From Deinandra increscens subsp. villosa (Eukaryota; Streptophyta; Magnoliopsida; Asterales; Asteraceae): a DNA stretch of 64,000 nt. Each line of letters begins with the position of its first letter. The first letter of the stretch is position 1. The notes under the pieces are model-generated. The model was not told where the DNA came from, searched no databases, and saw only the letters and a program-made list of their open reading frames with translations. The stretch lies in contig JBCNJP010000010.1 in the NCBI GenBank assembly GCA_039602395.1, positions 34,746,590-34,810,589 of the forward strand, given 5' to 3'. Made by a program: the position numbers and the translations under genes. Of the stretch, positions 1 to 11,324 are shown in pieces.

Positions 1-117
1 AGAACTCAAATATCAAGGAAACACAAAAACAGAAGCACAAACGACTACGTGTTAGCCATGGTGTCAAGTGAACCAATCTTCCACACGCTCAAAGCCTGAT
101 CAACCCTCACGGTCCTC

Positions 118-558
118 TTGTACTTCAAACCCATCAACTTCCAACGAACCACTTCAATAATCGTCTTCATTGACGAGGTACTTACAAAACCCTATCTTGA
201 TAAATGTTTCATCGTCTTCATTGACGATATCTTGATTTATCTGAAGTCTAAATCCGATCATGAATCTCACCTGCGTCTGGTGCTGGAGCGTCTGAAGAAA
301 GAGCAACTTTACACCAAAATCTCCAAGTGTGAATTTTGGTTAAAAGAGGTTCAATTTTTGGGGCACATTGTTAATGACAAGGGTTTCCATGTCGATCCTA
401 CCAATCGAAGCCGTTAAGAGTTGGTGTACCCCTACTTCACCTACCGAAGGCCACTCGTTCCTTGGGTTAGCGGGCTATTATCGATGGTTCATTGCTAATT
501 TCTACCGTATTGCCGTGCCTCTTACTGCTTTGACTCAGAAAAATCAACCCTTCGAGTG
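118..558 (+). pseudogene. Ty3 reverse transcriptase C-terminal part (broken)
   Basis: The translation contains the RT catalytic box as FIDDILIY (about 205-240), followed by the conserved CEFW and FLGHIV motifs. A stop at 415-417 and a frame change separate this from the RT connection segment (368-559: FLGLAGYYRWFI, PLTALTQK). The finger and palm start is missing. The protein would copy element RNA into DNA in virus-like particles; this copy cannot make a full enzyme. Assignment to Ty3 RT is firm, lineage less so. Confidence 0.85.
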
Positions 559-1176
559 AGGTCCCGCTCAGGAAAGTGCATTTCAGACACTCAAGCAGAT
601 GTTGTGTGAAGCCCCCATCTTGACTCTTCTTGATGGGACGAACAATTTTGTAGTCTATTGTGATGCTTCTCATCAAGGCCTTGGTTTCGTTCTCATGAAA
701 CGAGAAAAGGTAATCGCATATGGATCAAGGCAACTTAAGAAGCACGAGAAAAACTACACGACGCATGATCTCGAGCTTGGTGCGGTCGTATTTGCTCTAA
801 AATTATGGAGGCATTACCATTACGGCACCGAGTGTGTGGTTTATACCGATCACAAAATCCTTCAGCATATCTTTAACCAAAAAGAACTCAATATGCGCCA
901 ACGTCATTGGGTTGAGATCCTAAATGACTACGACTATGAGATTCGCTATCAGCCGGAAAAAGCAAACATCGTGGTTGATGCACTCAGTCGTAAGGAGCAT
1001 GTTAAGCCTATTCTGTTTCAGGGTTCTCTTCATCTGTCTGATCTCAAATCTCGTACCCTGGTTGCTCAGCGTGCCTCAGTTGAAGGTGGTAACTTGCATG
1101 AGGAACTATCTTGTGGTGTTGAGCTTCAACTCGAAACTAAATCTGATGGCCTTCTTTATTTCATGGATCATCTCTA
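559..1176 (+). pseudogene. Ty3 RNase H domain with tether
   Basis: One open stretch (599-1177) encodes the RNase H fold: VVYCDASHQGLG (first Asp), the ELGAVVFALKLWRHY segment (Glu), VYTDHKIL (second Asp) and the end motif VVDALSRK. RNase H removes the RNA strand during reverse transcription. It is out of a single continuous frame with RT upstream because of the stop at 557-559, and it ends in a stop near 1177 before the integrase zinc finger. Domain identity is clear from the motifs. Confidence 0.85.
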
Positions 1177-1239
1177 GATTCCTGATCGAGATGATCTTCG
1201 TGTATTCATCATGAATGAGGCTCATACATCTCGTTAATC

Positions 1240-2010
1240 GGTTCATACTGCTTCAGATAAGATGTATTTTGATCTCCGCAGACTCTATTTGTGTTCCGAC
1301 ATTAAAAGGACATTGCTCTCTTCGTAACTAAATGTCTGACTTGCTTAAAAGTCAAGGCCGAGCACCAGCGACCCTCCGGATTGCTCGAGCAGCCGAAAAT
1401 CCCAGTTTGGAAGTGGAAGGTCATCTCTATGGACTTCATCACGGCACTTCCAAAGACTCCCAGGGGTCACAATAACATTTGGGTCATTGTCCATCGTTTG
1501 ACCAACTGTTCAATTTCTCGCTATCAATTAGAAGGATAAGGCTGATAAGTTGTGTAAACTATATGTGAATGAGATCGTTAAACGTCATGGTACTCCTTTG
1601 ACTATCATATATGATCGTGATGGTCGTGTTACCTCTCATGTCTGGCAAACTCTTCAAACTGCCTTGGGAACTCGCTTAGATCTCAGCACTGCCTACCACC
1701 CTCAGACTGATGGTCACTCTGAGCGCACTATTCAGACTCTCGAGGATATACTTCGTGCATGTGTCATTGATTTCGGTGGCAGTTGGGACACTCTTTTACC
1801 ACTCATCGAGTTTTCTTATAACAACAGCGATCACTCGAGCATTGGTATGGCACCGTTCGAAGCTCTTTATGGTCGCAAATGTCGGTCGCCTATATGTTGA
1901 AGCGAGGTCGATGAAACACAAATCACCGGTCCCGAACTAATTCAGGAAATGACTAACAAAATCTCTCAAATCCGTGATCATTTGCTCGCTTCTAGGAGTC
2001 GTCAGAAGAG
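1240..2010 (+). pseudogene. Ty3 integrase (broken)
   Basis: After a damaged HHCC zinc finger (C-x2-C near 1330-1345) comes the catalytic core: WKVISMDFI with the first Asp (about 1410-1435), YDRDGRVTS with the second Asp (about 1610) and HPQTDGHSERT with the Glu (about 1700-1735), followed by the ALYGRKCRSP motif typical of Ty3 integrases. There are frame changes near 1540 and a stop at 1898-1900. It would insert element cDNA in the host chromosome; here it is non-functional. Confidence 0.85.
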
Positions 2011-2034
2011 TTATGATGGTAGACGAAGAAATGC

Positions 2035-2415
2035 CCTTAAGTTTAAAGTGGCCGACCTTGTCTTGTCAAAGGTATCACCTTGGAAAGGTGTCGTATGATT
2101 TGAAAACAAGGGAAACTAGCACCTCGTTATGTCTGACCATTCAAAATCCTTGAGAAAATCGGAAGAGTGGCTTCCGTCTCGATCTTCGTCTTGAGTTGGC
2201 TAATGTCCACCCTACATTTCATGTATTGAACCTTCGTAAGTGTTTGGCTAATGAGAACCTCCATGTTCTGCTTGAGGATGTTCAGATTGATGAGTCTATG
2301 CACTTTGTCGAGAAACCTATTAAGATCATGGATTGTTAAGTCAAACAACTCAAGCGCAGCCAAATCCCGATCGTTAAGGTTCGTTGGGAGTCTAGTTGGT
2401 CCAGAGTTCATCTAG
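2035..2415 (+). pseudogene. Integrase tail (GPY/F region) and chromodomain remnant
   Basis: Frames in this stretch give a LSKVSPWKG-like GPY/F region, a V-F-HVLNLRKC segment and then RSQIPIVKVRWES, the start of a chromodomain, the same order as the better preserved copy at 44838-45273. The chromodomain usually steers integration to heterochromatin. Several frameshifts and a stop at 2338-2340 break it, and the acidic WEREDQ end is degraded. Confidence 0.75.
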
Positions 2416-2599
2416 GTTCGTTGATGATGTTCAGATTTCAATTTTTGAAGCCGATTATGACTAAAAGATGCATCCGTCATGAGTCTGCGGTCATCTCTAC
2501 CGGGATCGAGGATTTTATAGACCATAAATTCTTGCAAAACCCCGGACAAGAGACATGCAGCTTTACCGACGCTGGCATTGTAGCCGTTAAGGCTTCAGA

Positions 2600-4213
2600 A
2601 CTTCTTCCCCCGTCTGCCGAAATCCGTGCATTCGACCCTAGGTTGAGGTTGGATTTTGCATCCTAGACTTGGGTCTGTTTTTCCTTTGTTCCTTTCAGCA
2701 TCGGTCTTTCTTACCCCTTCATTGGTCTCGTCGCCGAGTTCTTCAAGGCCACTGGCCTTTCTTATGCCCAAACCCTTCAGTGGCCTGCCGCATCCTTGGT
2801 ACCCTAGATCGTCTGAACCATTCATTCCAGTCCTTGATTGGTCTGCCTAAGCTGGCTCAGGCATATGAGTTGAAATCCCATGGTTCAAACTGATTTATGT
2901 CCAAGTCCCTATCAAAAGACCTGCAATTGGTGCTCTGTGCTACCCAACATGACGAATGCAGAGGTCGGTTCTTTTTTGTGAAGCGCTCAAGTATCCCTGG
3001 GGGTGGCCAGCTCCCTCAAAGATGGATTGTGAAGGGTAGGATGACCTTCCATAGATGTTAGGGTATACATATATCTTTATTGAAATACTGACCTTGAATG
3101 TTTACTTTCGTAGTGCCTAGCTTGCTGGAGATTGGCCCCAAAGAAGAAGCAACTAAAACCAACTTGGAGAAATTCCTGCGTATCCCTGAATCCGAACGTG
3201 CGTTCCGGTCCGAAGAGTATTCCACCGCTTCATACCACACTCCGAGCAAGTCGAGCTGTAAGTACCCCTGGATTCCGAATAATTTTTACTCGTATCTGTT
3301 GTCTGACATCCTAGGATATTTTACTTTTTGGTTTTCCTTGATAGCTGCCCACAACTTGGATGCTGACGACCTAGAGGCTGCGATCATCCCAGGGATGGAA
3401 GAAGATGAGGATCTTCAGGCCTTGGGATCTGTTAAAACTGAGCCAACCCCGGTATCTCGGGCCACCACATCCATGGCTTCCGGTACCAAGAGGAAAACCT
3501 GGGGTTCCAGCGCTGCCACCACTCACCATCCCCTTTTTGAGATGTTACCCTAGGAGTTGGTGCATCATGCTGAGGTTATTGCTCACCAGGTAATCTTTAG
3601 TTGTTTCTGTACTGCGTATAGTTTTTTTAGTTATAAAATGAATGCTAATTTACGCTTACCTTGTTTTAGGCTATTTTTTGCCTTCTGGAGCCGCTCAAAG
3701 CCGCCGAGAGTTGCACTGTAAAGGCCGAGGTCTTCAAACCCAGGGTTTCCTATGCCAACAAAGAGGCAGCCAAGGCCTAAGCCATACACGACAAAGCCTA
3801 GAAGCTGGTGGTTGAAGACGAGAAGAAGGCAGTGGAGGCTCGACTTCAGCATGAGGTAGCTCTGGTTGAGGCTGTGGAGACGGCCAGGAAGTCGGCCCTG
3901 ATCTCGGTCCTGCAGACCAAGCTTAAGATGGCTAAGGAGGTGATGGATGCAGGTCACACCAACCCCAATTGGGGTGTGCAGCTGTGGTTGAAGAAGCTAC
4001 GCAACCTGGGGGGCACTGTGCTCTCAGGATGTGATTTTGCGGAAACCTAGGGTGCGAAGGTGGTGCCCCGCGTTGGTGCATCTGGATCTGGGATCGAAGT
4101 GGAGCAGCCGAGGGCTGAGGATGCTGGGGTGTAGAAGGACGCGGAGGAGGAAGCAGTGAAGGAAGGAGATGGAGGGGCTGAGGATGCAACAACCATGGAT
4201 ATCGTTCAATAAT
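2600..4213 (+). pseudogene. Decayed multi-exon ORF of putative gypsy-type transposon class
   Basis: Translation shows a hydrophobic N-terminal stretch (about 2660-2860), then an acidic linker (3345-3550) and a long Lys/Glu/Ala-rich coiled coil (3720-4000). This arrangement recalls plant proteins annotated as putative gypsy-type transposon domain (PF04195) with coiled-coil tails. Two plausible introns are visible: donor GTAAGT at 3258 with acceptor near 3345, and donor GTAATC at 3591 with acceptor TTTTAG near 3669. In-frame stops (for example 3551, 3778, 4048) show decay. I recognise the class only weakly; a host gene remnant is not excluded. Confidence 0.4.
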
Positions 4214-5009
4214 CCATGGTCCTTTATTTCCTTCCTTGTCTTTTGTTGAAACTATTTTAATCTTTTGTTTGTAATAGTTGCCGGAGAGTGTTTCCTGGTT
4301 ATACAATGCTCCACCCATAGGCTTGATGCCTATGGTTTTTGACATGCCCCACCCTAGGGTGGTCGGACAGCTTGCTCCGACCTCAGGATGGTTTTTATTA
4401 TAACCGACATGCTTTAGCTACTTGTTGATGTGTTGAATGATTTTTACCTGCACAAATAGATATAAAGAAAATGTACAGGTTACAGGAGGTAAGTTCTTAC
4501 CTTCTTCATCCTGGGATCACACCATTTCTTCAATCTTTGTGTTCGTTGCTTGTTTTATTTCCTGCATGTTTAGGAACACCATAAACTATTACTTAGTCGA
4601 TAGCGAATTCCTAGGATTTGGCATCTATATGCCATCCTAGGTCATAATCCTGGGGCAATCCCATAAATTTTTCAATCAGATCCAAAAACCCTTGAGTTAA
4701 ACTTGTAGACAATGGGGTTAAACCCAAAATACTGGGGTCAAGCCCATAAATCCTGGGGTCAAGCCCATCAATCCTTGGGATAAACCTGAAAAATCTTAGG
4801 GTCAAGCCTGGTGCCAATCCGGCGAACTGGGTTAAATCCCGGTGCCGTACTGCGAATTCTAGGATCTATCGTCGTGTCATACTAACGAACTAGGGAATTG
4901 CGTCGGGTGTCTCGAGTTGATATGTAATATCAAAAACCTTGAGGGACTTGCGTATGTCCATAGATAATGAGGTTGTCGCCCATACTGTTAACACAGGTCG
5001 ATCCCATAA
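4214..5009. other. Non-coding stretch between two elements
   Basis: No credible coding region. The first part looks like a 3' untranslated or LTR-like sequence, T-rich at 4215-4280. A small cluster of degenerate repeats lies at 4640-4860 (listed separately). The right limit is the start of a copia LTR. Confidence 0.5.
4640..4860. repeat. Degenerate ~22-bp tandem repeat (GGGTCAAGCCCATAAATCC type)
   Basis: The phrase TGGGGTCAAGCCCATAAATC and decayed forms (GGGTTAAACCC, GGGTTAAATCCCGG) recur about six to eight times. Spacing is irregular and copies are diverged, so this is an old short tandem array. Confidence 0.6.
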
Positions 5010-5123
5010 TGTTAGAACCTATTTGTTAGCAACACAAACCTTTTGTTGTCTTACCTTGTAATTGTAATTGATACTTTGTTTTGTAATTGACTTTGAATAA
5101 GTACTTGGTAAACTTTGTTTATG

Positions 5124-5472
5124 TGTTAGCGTACTTGTTATGCTTCTTAGCGGACTTGTGACTTATGTACATAGCGGACTTGTTTTACTCTTAGCGTACT
5201 TGTTTGATTGCTTGTCTTAGCGGACTTGTTTATTCATAGCGAACTTGTTTACTTAGCAGTCTTGATCTTGTTCCTAGCGTACTTGTCTTGTTCTTAACGA
5301 ACTTGTTAGCGTACTTGTTCATGTTAGCGGACTTGTTATTGCTTAGCGTACTTGTTAGCGAACTTGATAATGCTTAGCGTACTTGTTAGCGGACGTGTTG
5401 TTACCTAGCGTACTTGTTAGCGAACTTCATAAGTGCTAGCGAACTTGATTTAACTCTTAGCGAACTTGTTGT
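5124..5472 (+). repeat. Cluster of 19 TAGCGNACTTG microrepeats in LTR U3
   Basis: About nineteen copies of a 12-14 base word (TTAGCGTACTTGTT and variants), spaced 12 to 35 bp, fill the U3 before the TATA box. The variable base after GCG is T, G or A; in the middle it runs T,G,T,A,T,G,T,A in successive copies, suggesting duplication of blocks of several repeats. Four copies have a further mismatch. Confidence 0.9.
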
Positions 5473-5551
5473 CCTGATGGAATATTTTGCTGAATACTAG
5501 GTAATCATTATATTGTGTCAAACATTCATTTTGTCCCAAGCTAACAGGTAG

Positions 5552-5559
5552 TATAAATA
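5552..5559 (+). promoter_or_regulatory. LTR TATA box
   Basis: TATAAATA lies 223 bp before the LTR end, a usual position for the retroelement promoter. The transcript would start roughly 30 bp downstream and run into the leader and gag. Confidence 0.6.
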
Positions 5560-5776
5560 CCAATTGGAAAACCCTATTGGGTATGCTTAAAGGTGTATTT
5601 TCTACAGAGAGCTTTTGTGTGTGTGTTCTTGGTGTTAGTGTGTGTTCTTGAGCTTTAGGAATCATCAATGGGTGAGTATTGATGAAGATTCATCCAGAAT
5701 CGACCATCACACATGATTTCCGCACTTGTGTGATGAATCATATGAGAACAACGTGCTCACATCTGGTCCTGACAAT

Positions 5777-5788
5777 TGGTATCAGAGC
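5777..5788 (+). other. Primer binding site, initiator Met tRNA
   Basis: TGGTATCAGAGC is complementary to the 3' end of plant initiator methionine tRNA, the standard copia primer. It sits 2 bp after the LTR. Confidence 0.92.
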
Positions 5789-6515
5789 CTTGTTCTTCAT
5801 TTTTGAAGGTTTTCTCAAAATGGAGAAAATCTCATATGAGTTGTCGATTTTGGATGGATTTGCTAGTTGTTTGAGTTGATTCTTGGTAGAAATCACTCAA
5901 TAAACTCAATGCCATACTCAGATTTCTGCAAATCTCAAGCAATAATATCGGATTTTTGGATTTTGGCCATGAGCAGTTCGTATTTTTTATGGTTCTGTAC
6001 TTGAAATTTTTTTCCAAATTCGTTTTTCTGTTGAATCTATGTTAAAATTGATGAATAGCGAGGATTACACTACTAAAACCGAACCTAATGGCACTGATTT
6101 CTCTCAAAAACATCAAGTATTGAAGATTTTAGAGGCTAAAAGTGGTGATTTTTGGTGTTCTTCACATAATGTTACTATTCCATCGATTTAGGTCATCTAG
6201 AGTGATTTTTGGAGTTTGTGACAGTTGAGTAAAGTATTCCTACATGATTTTCGAATCTATTGATGATCTTAAACATTGATTTTGTCAACATTGATTTTTG
6301 AGTTTGAATTTGCTCAAGAACAAGCTGTTCAAATTTTGGCTAAGTCTGAAAATTTGATTTTTCAATTTTTTTGCTGAAATCTCGCTTACTAATGACTAAT
6401 AATGTTTATTATTGTTTGTATTGTAAGATTTAGGTGATTTCAAGCATTTTACAACTTTGCAAGCAAGTGAACCGATTGCAACCCGTTTGACCCGTTAGCT
6501 TACTTTGTCTCGAAA
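5789..6515 (+). other. Copia untranslated leader
   Basis: About 730 bp of AT-rich sequence without a long ORF between the primer site and gag. Nothing else recognised. Confidence 0.6.
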
Positions 6516-7212
6516 TTGACTAGTGTTGATCATTTCAACATGTCGGATCACTTCACTCCTGCCACACAAGGCAACAATAGGCCTCCCAAACTCATGGGGG
6601 CAAGTGAATTTGATGATTGGAAGGCGAAATTCCTATCTTACTTGGTATTCGTTGACTTTGACCTGTTGACTTCTGTAGTCGAAGGTCCTGCTGTGTTTGA
6701 AGTGGAAGAGGCCACCATTGCTGACACTGCTGCAGCTGCCACTGGTGTTGATCCTCCACCTAAGAAGATGATTCCCAAACCAAGAAACAAGTTGGATGCT
6801 GCTGAAAAAGTTCAATTGAAAACTGACATGCGTGCACTTGGGTGCATAAAGATGGCTATCAATGATGAGTTGCAATACCAATTTCGTGCTGCCACATCGG
6901 CTCATGAAATCTGGGATGGATTGGAAAACAAATATGAAGGCAACCCGGCTACTAAGGAAAGAAGATTGGATAAGATCAAGTTGGCATTCAACACGTTCTC
7001 TCATAAGCAAGGCGAATCGTTTGAAACTCATGTCAATCGATTCTGCCACATTATCACTGAGATGACGACAAAGAACATCCGACCTGAAAATAGTGCCATC
7101 ATCAAGAAGGTCCTTCACTCCTTTCCTCAAGAGTTCGCTTCATATGTGACTTACTTGCTCGACAGTAATGATCTTTCTACTGCCGACTATATGGCACTAC
7201 TACAAAAAAGGC

Positions 7213-7437
7213 CATTCTTGACGCTTTTTGCGCGTCAAGAAAGGGCCCAGATGACGCGCAAAAAAGCGTCAAGGAAGGCAGGGTCAAGAAGGTTCTTGAC
7301 GCGCAAAATGCGCGTCATCCCATTCTTGACGTGCAAAAGATGACGCCCATTTTGCGCGTCAAGAACCTTCTTGACCCTGCCTTCCTTGACGCTTTTTTGC
7401 GCGTCATCTGGGCCCTTTTTTGATGCGCAAAAAGCGT
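7213..7437. repeat. Large subterminal palindrome of GACGCGCAAAA motifs
   Basis: The left arm (about 7233-7312) and right arm (about 7345-7425) are reverse complements over some 75 bp around a short loop near 7313-7344. Repeated TGACGCGC/GCGCGTCA words inside are the likely transposase-binding sites of the CACTA element. Confidence 0.85.
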
Positions 7438-7691
7438 CAACAAAGGCCTTTATTAAATTCTTCTTATGACACGCATTATTGCGCGTCATGAATTTGAAAA
7501 AAAAAATTTAATTTTTTTTAAAATTCACTAATTTCCATATTAAATGACAATTAACCTTTTAATAAAAATAAAATACACTTGCAAAGTAATACATTTCATA
7601 TATAAAGCAACATTACAAAATTAACATGAGTTTACATTAAAAAAAACTATGAACTTTACTAACTCAAATGCACTAGTGTAATCACCTAAGG

Positions 7692-8886
7692 TCAAACAAC
7701 ACTAATCACTAATAAGAAGGAATTCCTTAACACCATATAACTTTTGTTGTCAAATTCTGGAACAAGCAACTCTAATGCCCTATTGTAATCACTTCTCCCA
7801 TACTCGTGTGCAGCTTCTGCAAGCTAAAACAAACATAGAAAAGACATGTTGATGAAGTTGCTAAGTCTTGGTTTTGTTTTGCTGATTCTGATTTTAGCAA
7901 AACACTTTCTAGGAGATCATATAAAAGATAAACAAGTTACGTGCCATGCTGATTCATAAGAATGGCTTGATTTATTTGGTGCTGAGCTTCTAATAAATCT
8001 ACTAATGTAGCTCATAGGCATAGCAGAAAGCTTACAAGCCAAATAAACAAGATGACAAAGAAAACATGTTACATGTATCAGTAAAAATTATATAGATTAG
8101 CATGCAGGTCTTTAACTTCTTGTGAACTAAAAGATGACCAATTGGTTTGTGAGTCGACCCAACCCTACCGGTGTTAAGTTTTGACACACAGAAAGCGTAT
8201 AAAGCATACCTGTTTTGACCCATTTATCAAACCCACCACCTATTCTTGTTGAGCGTATAAAGCATACCAGTTATCAATCCAACTGCCAAAGCTACAGATA
8301 ACACACATTCTTTAATCCCAGTAAACCTATCTTCCTGCACAAAAAACAAACATACAGCTTCAATTTCCCTCATAACTAACTAAATACACATAACAGCAGC
8401 ATGCTAACGTCTTCAGACTGCTACTGTTTTGCTAAAGTCTTATATTGAGGATTTTAGAGGGACCAAGAACAGCTTTTGCTACCTGTTATGCTGATGTTAT
8501 GCTGCTGTTTTGCTGCTGTTCTGCTACTGTTTTACTGCTGCTTTGCTGCTGTTTTGCTGCTGGCTTCTGCTGTTTTGCTGCTGGCTTCTGCTGTTTGCCA
8601 CCACAGAGTTAAACACTCTTGACTATGTTTGAATCATATGAAGAAAACAAAAACATGCAAGAACCTGTATAAACTACAGAGGCTAACCGGACAGAAGTTA
8701 CTTAAGCTGATAGTATTGGTTTATATCCATAAGTTACTTTTGTTTTTGTTTAATAATTAGTTTGATGGAATCAAAATAGAAGTACCTATCAGGTTCCTCT
8801 TTTCCTTCAATAAGTTCCTTGGTAAGCAACGCGGATGTTTGTTCCATCATTACACGGAGTAACAAATTCCTTAGCGAATAATGGTT
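7692..8886 (-). pseudogene. Exon-like fragments of a captured gene inside the CACTA element
   Basis: On the minus strand four short open segments have usable splice signals: 8886-8786 (acceptor ACTGCAG, donor GTACTT; reads NHYSLRNLLLRVMMEQTSAL and on), 8334-8268 (acceptor TTTGTGCAG, donor GTATGC; EDRFTGIKECVLSVALAVG), about 8011-7941 (donor GTAACT; EAQHQINQAILMNQHG) and 7823-7692 (acceptor TTTTAG; LAEAAHEYGRSDYNRALELL then a stop). The last resembles plant tetratricopeptide proteins of the TTC38 type. Whether all belong to one gene is unknown; transposon capture of host gene pieces is known for CACTA elements. Confidence 0.4.
8488..8601. repeat. Low-complexity GCTGCTGTTTT tract
   Basis: Imperfect repetition of GCTGCTGTTTT and GCTGGCTTCT units over about 110 bp inside the CACTA element. 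No coding meaning seen. Confidence 0.8.
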
Positions 8887-10480
8887 CTGCAGTTAAACAA
8901 CAGGAATGAATGTTATGAATGCATAAGCAAAATGATTCTGTTCATATCGTGTGTTTAAGAGAGATATGAAAGCAAAACTTCATTTGCAGTCCGCAGCTCT
9001 AATGTCTGTTGGATAACATATAAGACAAGAAAGGGCACAAAATTTGGTTAAATAAGTCTAGTAAACGAAAACATTAAGTACCAGTTCTATGGAGATTTTT
9101 AATAAGAACATTTGGAAAAATATATTAGTAAGGACATGGGACACAGGTTTGAGTCAACTAGAATTCCCCCATCCACTTGAGCAGTCCTGGTGATCATGTT
9201 CTATATATAGAAAATCCATCAGAAACTACAACTTATATAGCCAACTAAGGCGATTCAGTAAACACTTAGGTGTTTTGTGCTCTCAACTCTTCAATTCAGC
9301 AACTATCAAGTTAAGCACTCGCAAAATTAAGCTATGATTAGTTACCTATTCTCCAGTTGTACTCACCAATTCCTTCAAGGAGTAAAGAAAGCAGCAACAA
9401 CTGCAGCAGAAACAATTGAAACAACAATAGTTGCAGCTAATAGTCAATAAAAGGTAAACAATCATGGAGATATTAACAGCTAAAAGGAAAAAAAAAACTC
9501 AATCAGTAATATCCATAATACAATGTCCACTTACAACAGCTAATAGTCAATACCTGAGCAGATGATACTGCCTCTCCAAATGATCCTTTAAACCCTTACT
9601 TCTTAATCAGTCCAGAACCTTAAAAATCACAAAAATGGTTAATGTCAGAACATGTATTACCATTATCCCAGTTAAGAGTTTAAGACACGAACCTTAAAAA
9701 TCACAAAAATGGTTAATGTCAGAACATGTATTCAATTTGGGCTTGTCGAGGATCATTTTACACCTCTCAATTATGATAAGCTTACCAGTTTTTTCAAATC
9801 GGGTATAAATGAATGCAATAGTTCAAACCTTAAAGAACAAAGTCTACAGAGAAACCAGGATGACTAAAATAGGTGTTAAAAACAAACATCAACCAACCTC
9901 TAATACACAAAACTTGATTGAATCAATTAGAAACTTTAAATCTACAGAGAAACCAGGATGACCAAAAGAATGCTAATCCTAATGGTGGTACATACCTCTC
10001 TCGCCCGACATGTTATCTAGTATGCATTAATATGCCACTAATCAACATTAAAACAAATGGTGATAGCAATAGATTATGCAACATGCAATCTGAGACTGAC
10101 CTAATGTCTCGAGTACCATCAAAAGTGCACAGCTTCATTTGAGAACAGATTTTATCAGATTCATAACTATAGTACTTTAAAATTCATGTAAAATGATCAG
10201 TTAAAAATCCTAAATATCAGATTCATAACTATTGTGATGTTTACAGTAACCGATTTCCTATCATAAAAAGGGAAAGGGATTGTACTACACAATTTCATAA
10301 CAAACCAAGCGATTATAACAAACAAGCAATTGCAAGAATTTTGGAAACACGAGAATAAATAAACTGGAAATAAGCTAGTAAAGATGCAGATTAGATGAAG
10401 GAAAAGGGTAAGGAACTGTACTACATAATTTCACAACAGAATCGCTAAATTTTGCATATCGGCCGGAGGGAGTGACGTAC
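8887..10480. other. CACTA interior without recognisable genes
   Basis: AT-rich sequence with only short spurious ORFs. A 42-bp phrase (ccttaaaaatcacaaaaatg and following) is duplicated at about 9619-9660 and 9692-9733. It may hold introns of captured gene fragments on the minus strand. Confidence 0.5.
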
Positions 10481-10617
10481 CTGATCAAAGCCCTAAAAAT
10501 ACTCATAAATACACATTTAGTGAGAGAAGTATCCCCAACAAAGGATTGAAACCCAGAGTTCGAACTCGGTCCTGAACTCGGACCTGCAGGAATCGACGCC
10601 ATATATTCAAAATCCAC
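10481..10617 (-). pseudogene. Captured first coding exon fragment (MASIPAG...)
   Basis: A minus-strand segment begins with ATG at 10617 or, more likely, 10602 (ATGGCGTCGATTCC context), reads MASIPAGPSSGPSSNSGFQ and ends in CAG followed by GTACGT at 10480, a strong donor. Upstream sequence to about 11000 is GC-richer and looks like a gene 5' end with a second donor (CAG/GTAAGAG at 10671). I cannot name the protein. It could be the first exon of the gene whose later exons lie at 7692-8886. Confidence 0.4.
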
Positions 10618-11085
10618 ATATTTTACTTGAAATTGAATAAAAACCTATACAGAAATCAGAAGAACTCTTACCTGTCTGAAAAGAAGAAGAAGCAACGGCA
10701 GGTACGAGGAAGAGGATGATGTTATTAGGGTTTCTTTTTCGGAATTGTTGAAGGAAACAGAAGGATATTAGGTCGAATTTCTTTCATAAAGGTTGCAGGG
10801 GGGAAGGGCGGTGGCGACTGCTGGCTGCAGCGGCCGACGACACTGTGGTGGCGACGACCAGAGGAGGAGCAGAGTGGAGCGGTGGTGAACAGATTAACAA
10901 CGAGCGATGGGTGATTTTCGATGGTGAAGGCAGGAACGATAGGATTTAGGGCGAAGAAAGAGGCGGGGGATGGAAATTAGGGCAAAGGAGCGGGAGCGGG
11001 AGCGGGGGCGGAGGGAAGTCGAAAACAAAAAAAAACCTAAGTGGGAGCGCGGGCTATTATATATTCGGATATTTTATTGGGCGGG

Positions 11086-11324
11086 AAAAAAAAATAAAAC
11101 GCGACACTTTATTTTTTACAATTGACGCGCACAATATTTTTGTCCTCCGTGCTTTTATTTTTTTTATTAAATGACACAACTTTTATGACGCGCGGAAAAG
11201 CGCGTCATCTATCAATAGAATTCTGTAAAATACGACAGTTTTTTTTATGACGCTTGTTTTTGCGCGTCATAAATTACCGAGTGTCATTGTTCGCGCGTCA
11301 AGGAAGGGGCTTTTTCTAGTAGTG
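11086..11324. repeat. Right subterminal region of the CACTA element
   Basis: Contains GACGCGC, GCGCGTCAT and GACGC words in both orientations, including a small hairpin around 11188-11208, up to the terminal TAGTAGTG. It mirrors the left subterminal region. Confidence 0.8.

Larger units (their letters stand above)
1..2420 (+). mobile_element. Decayed Ty3/gypsy chromovirus (Tekay-like), pol part
   Basis: Fragments of reverse transcriptase, RNase H, integrase and chromodomain lie in that order on the plus strand, the pol order of Ty3/gypsy elements; a C-terminal chromodomain is the hallmark of chromoviruses. Reading frames are broken by several stops and frameshifts and no LTR is visible at either side, so this is an old truncated copy. 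The left edge is the window border. The right limit, about 2420, is where homology to the chromodomain tail fades. Confidence 0.85.
5010..5774 (+). repeat. Copia 5' LTR
   Basis: It starts TGTTAGAACC and ends CTGACA two bases before the primer site. The start agrees with the minus-strand copy at 52552-52708, where the LTR border is followed by a polypurine-like tract, an independent check. It carries a TATA box at 5552 and a striking U3 repeat cluster. Confidence 0.85.
7195..11324. mobile_element. Non-autonomous CACTA (En/Spm) transposon, 4,130 bp
   Basis: The ends are CACTACTACAAAAAAGGCC and, reverse-complemented at the right, CACTACTAGAAAAAGCC, true CACTA terminal inverted repeats. The flanks carry a perfect 3-bp target duplication TGG (7192-7194, 11325-11327). 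Both subterminal regions are full of GACGCGCAAAA and TGACGCGC words in both orientations. No transposase ORF is present, so it would need a partner in trans. The inside has exon-like segments on the minus strand. Confidence 0.95.

Noticed and set aside
5777..5788. tRNA gene at the TGGTATCAGAGC site (also at 32558 and 43712)
   Set aside because: Only the 12-base primer complement is present, with no cloverleaf around it.
6633..7130. 165-codon minus-strand ORF opposite copia gag
   Set aside because: Shadow of the gag coding strand; no motif and no own start context.
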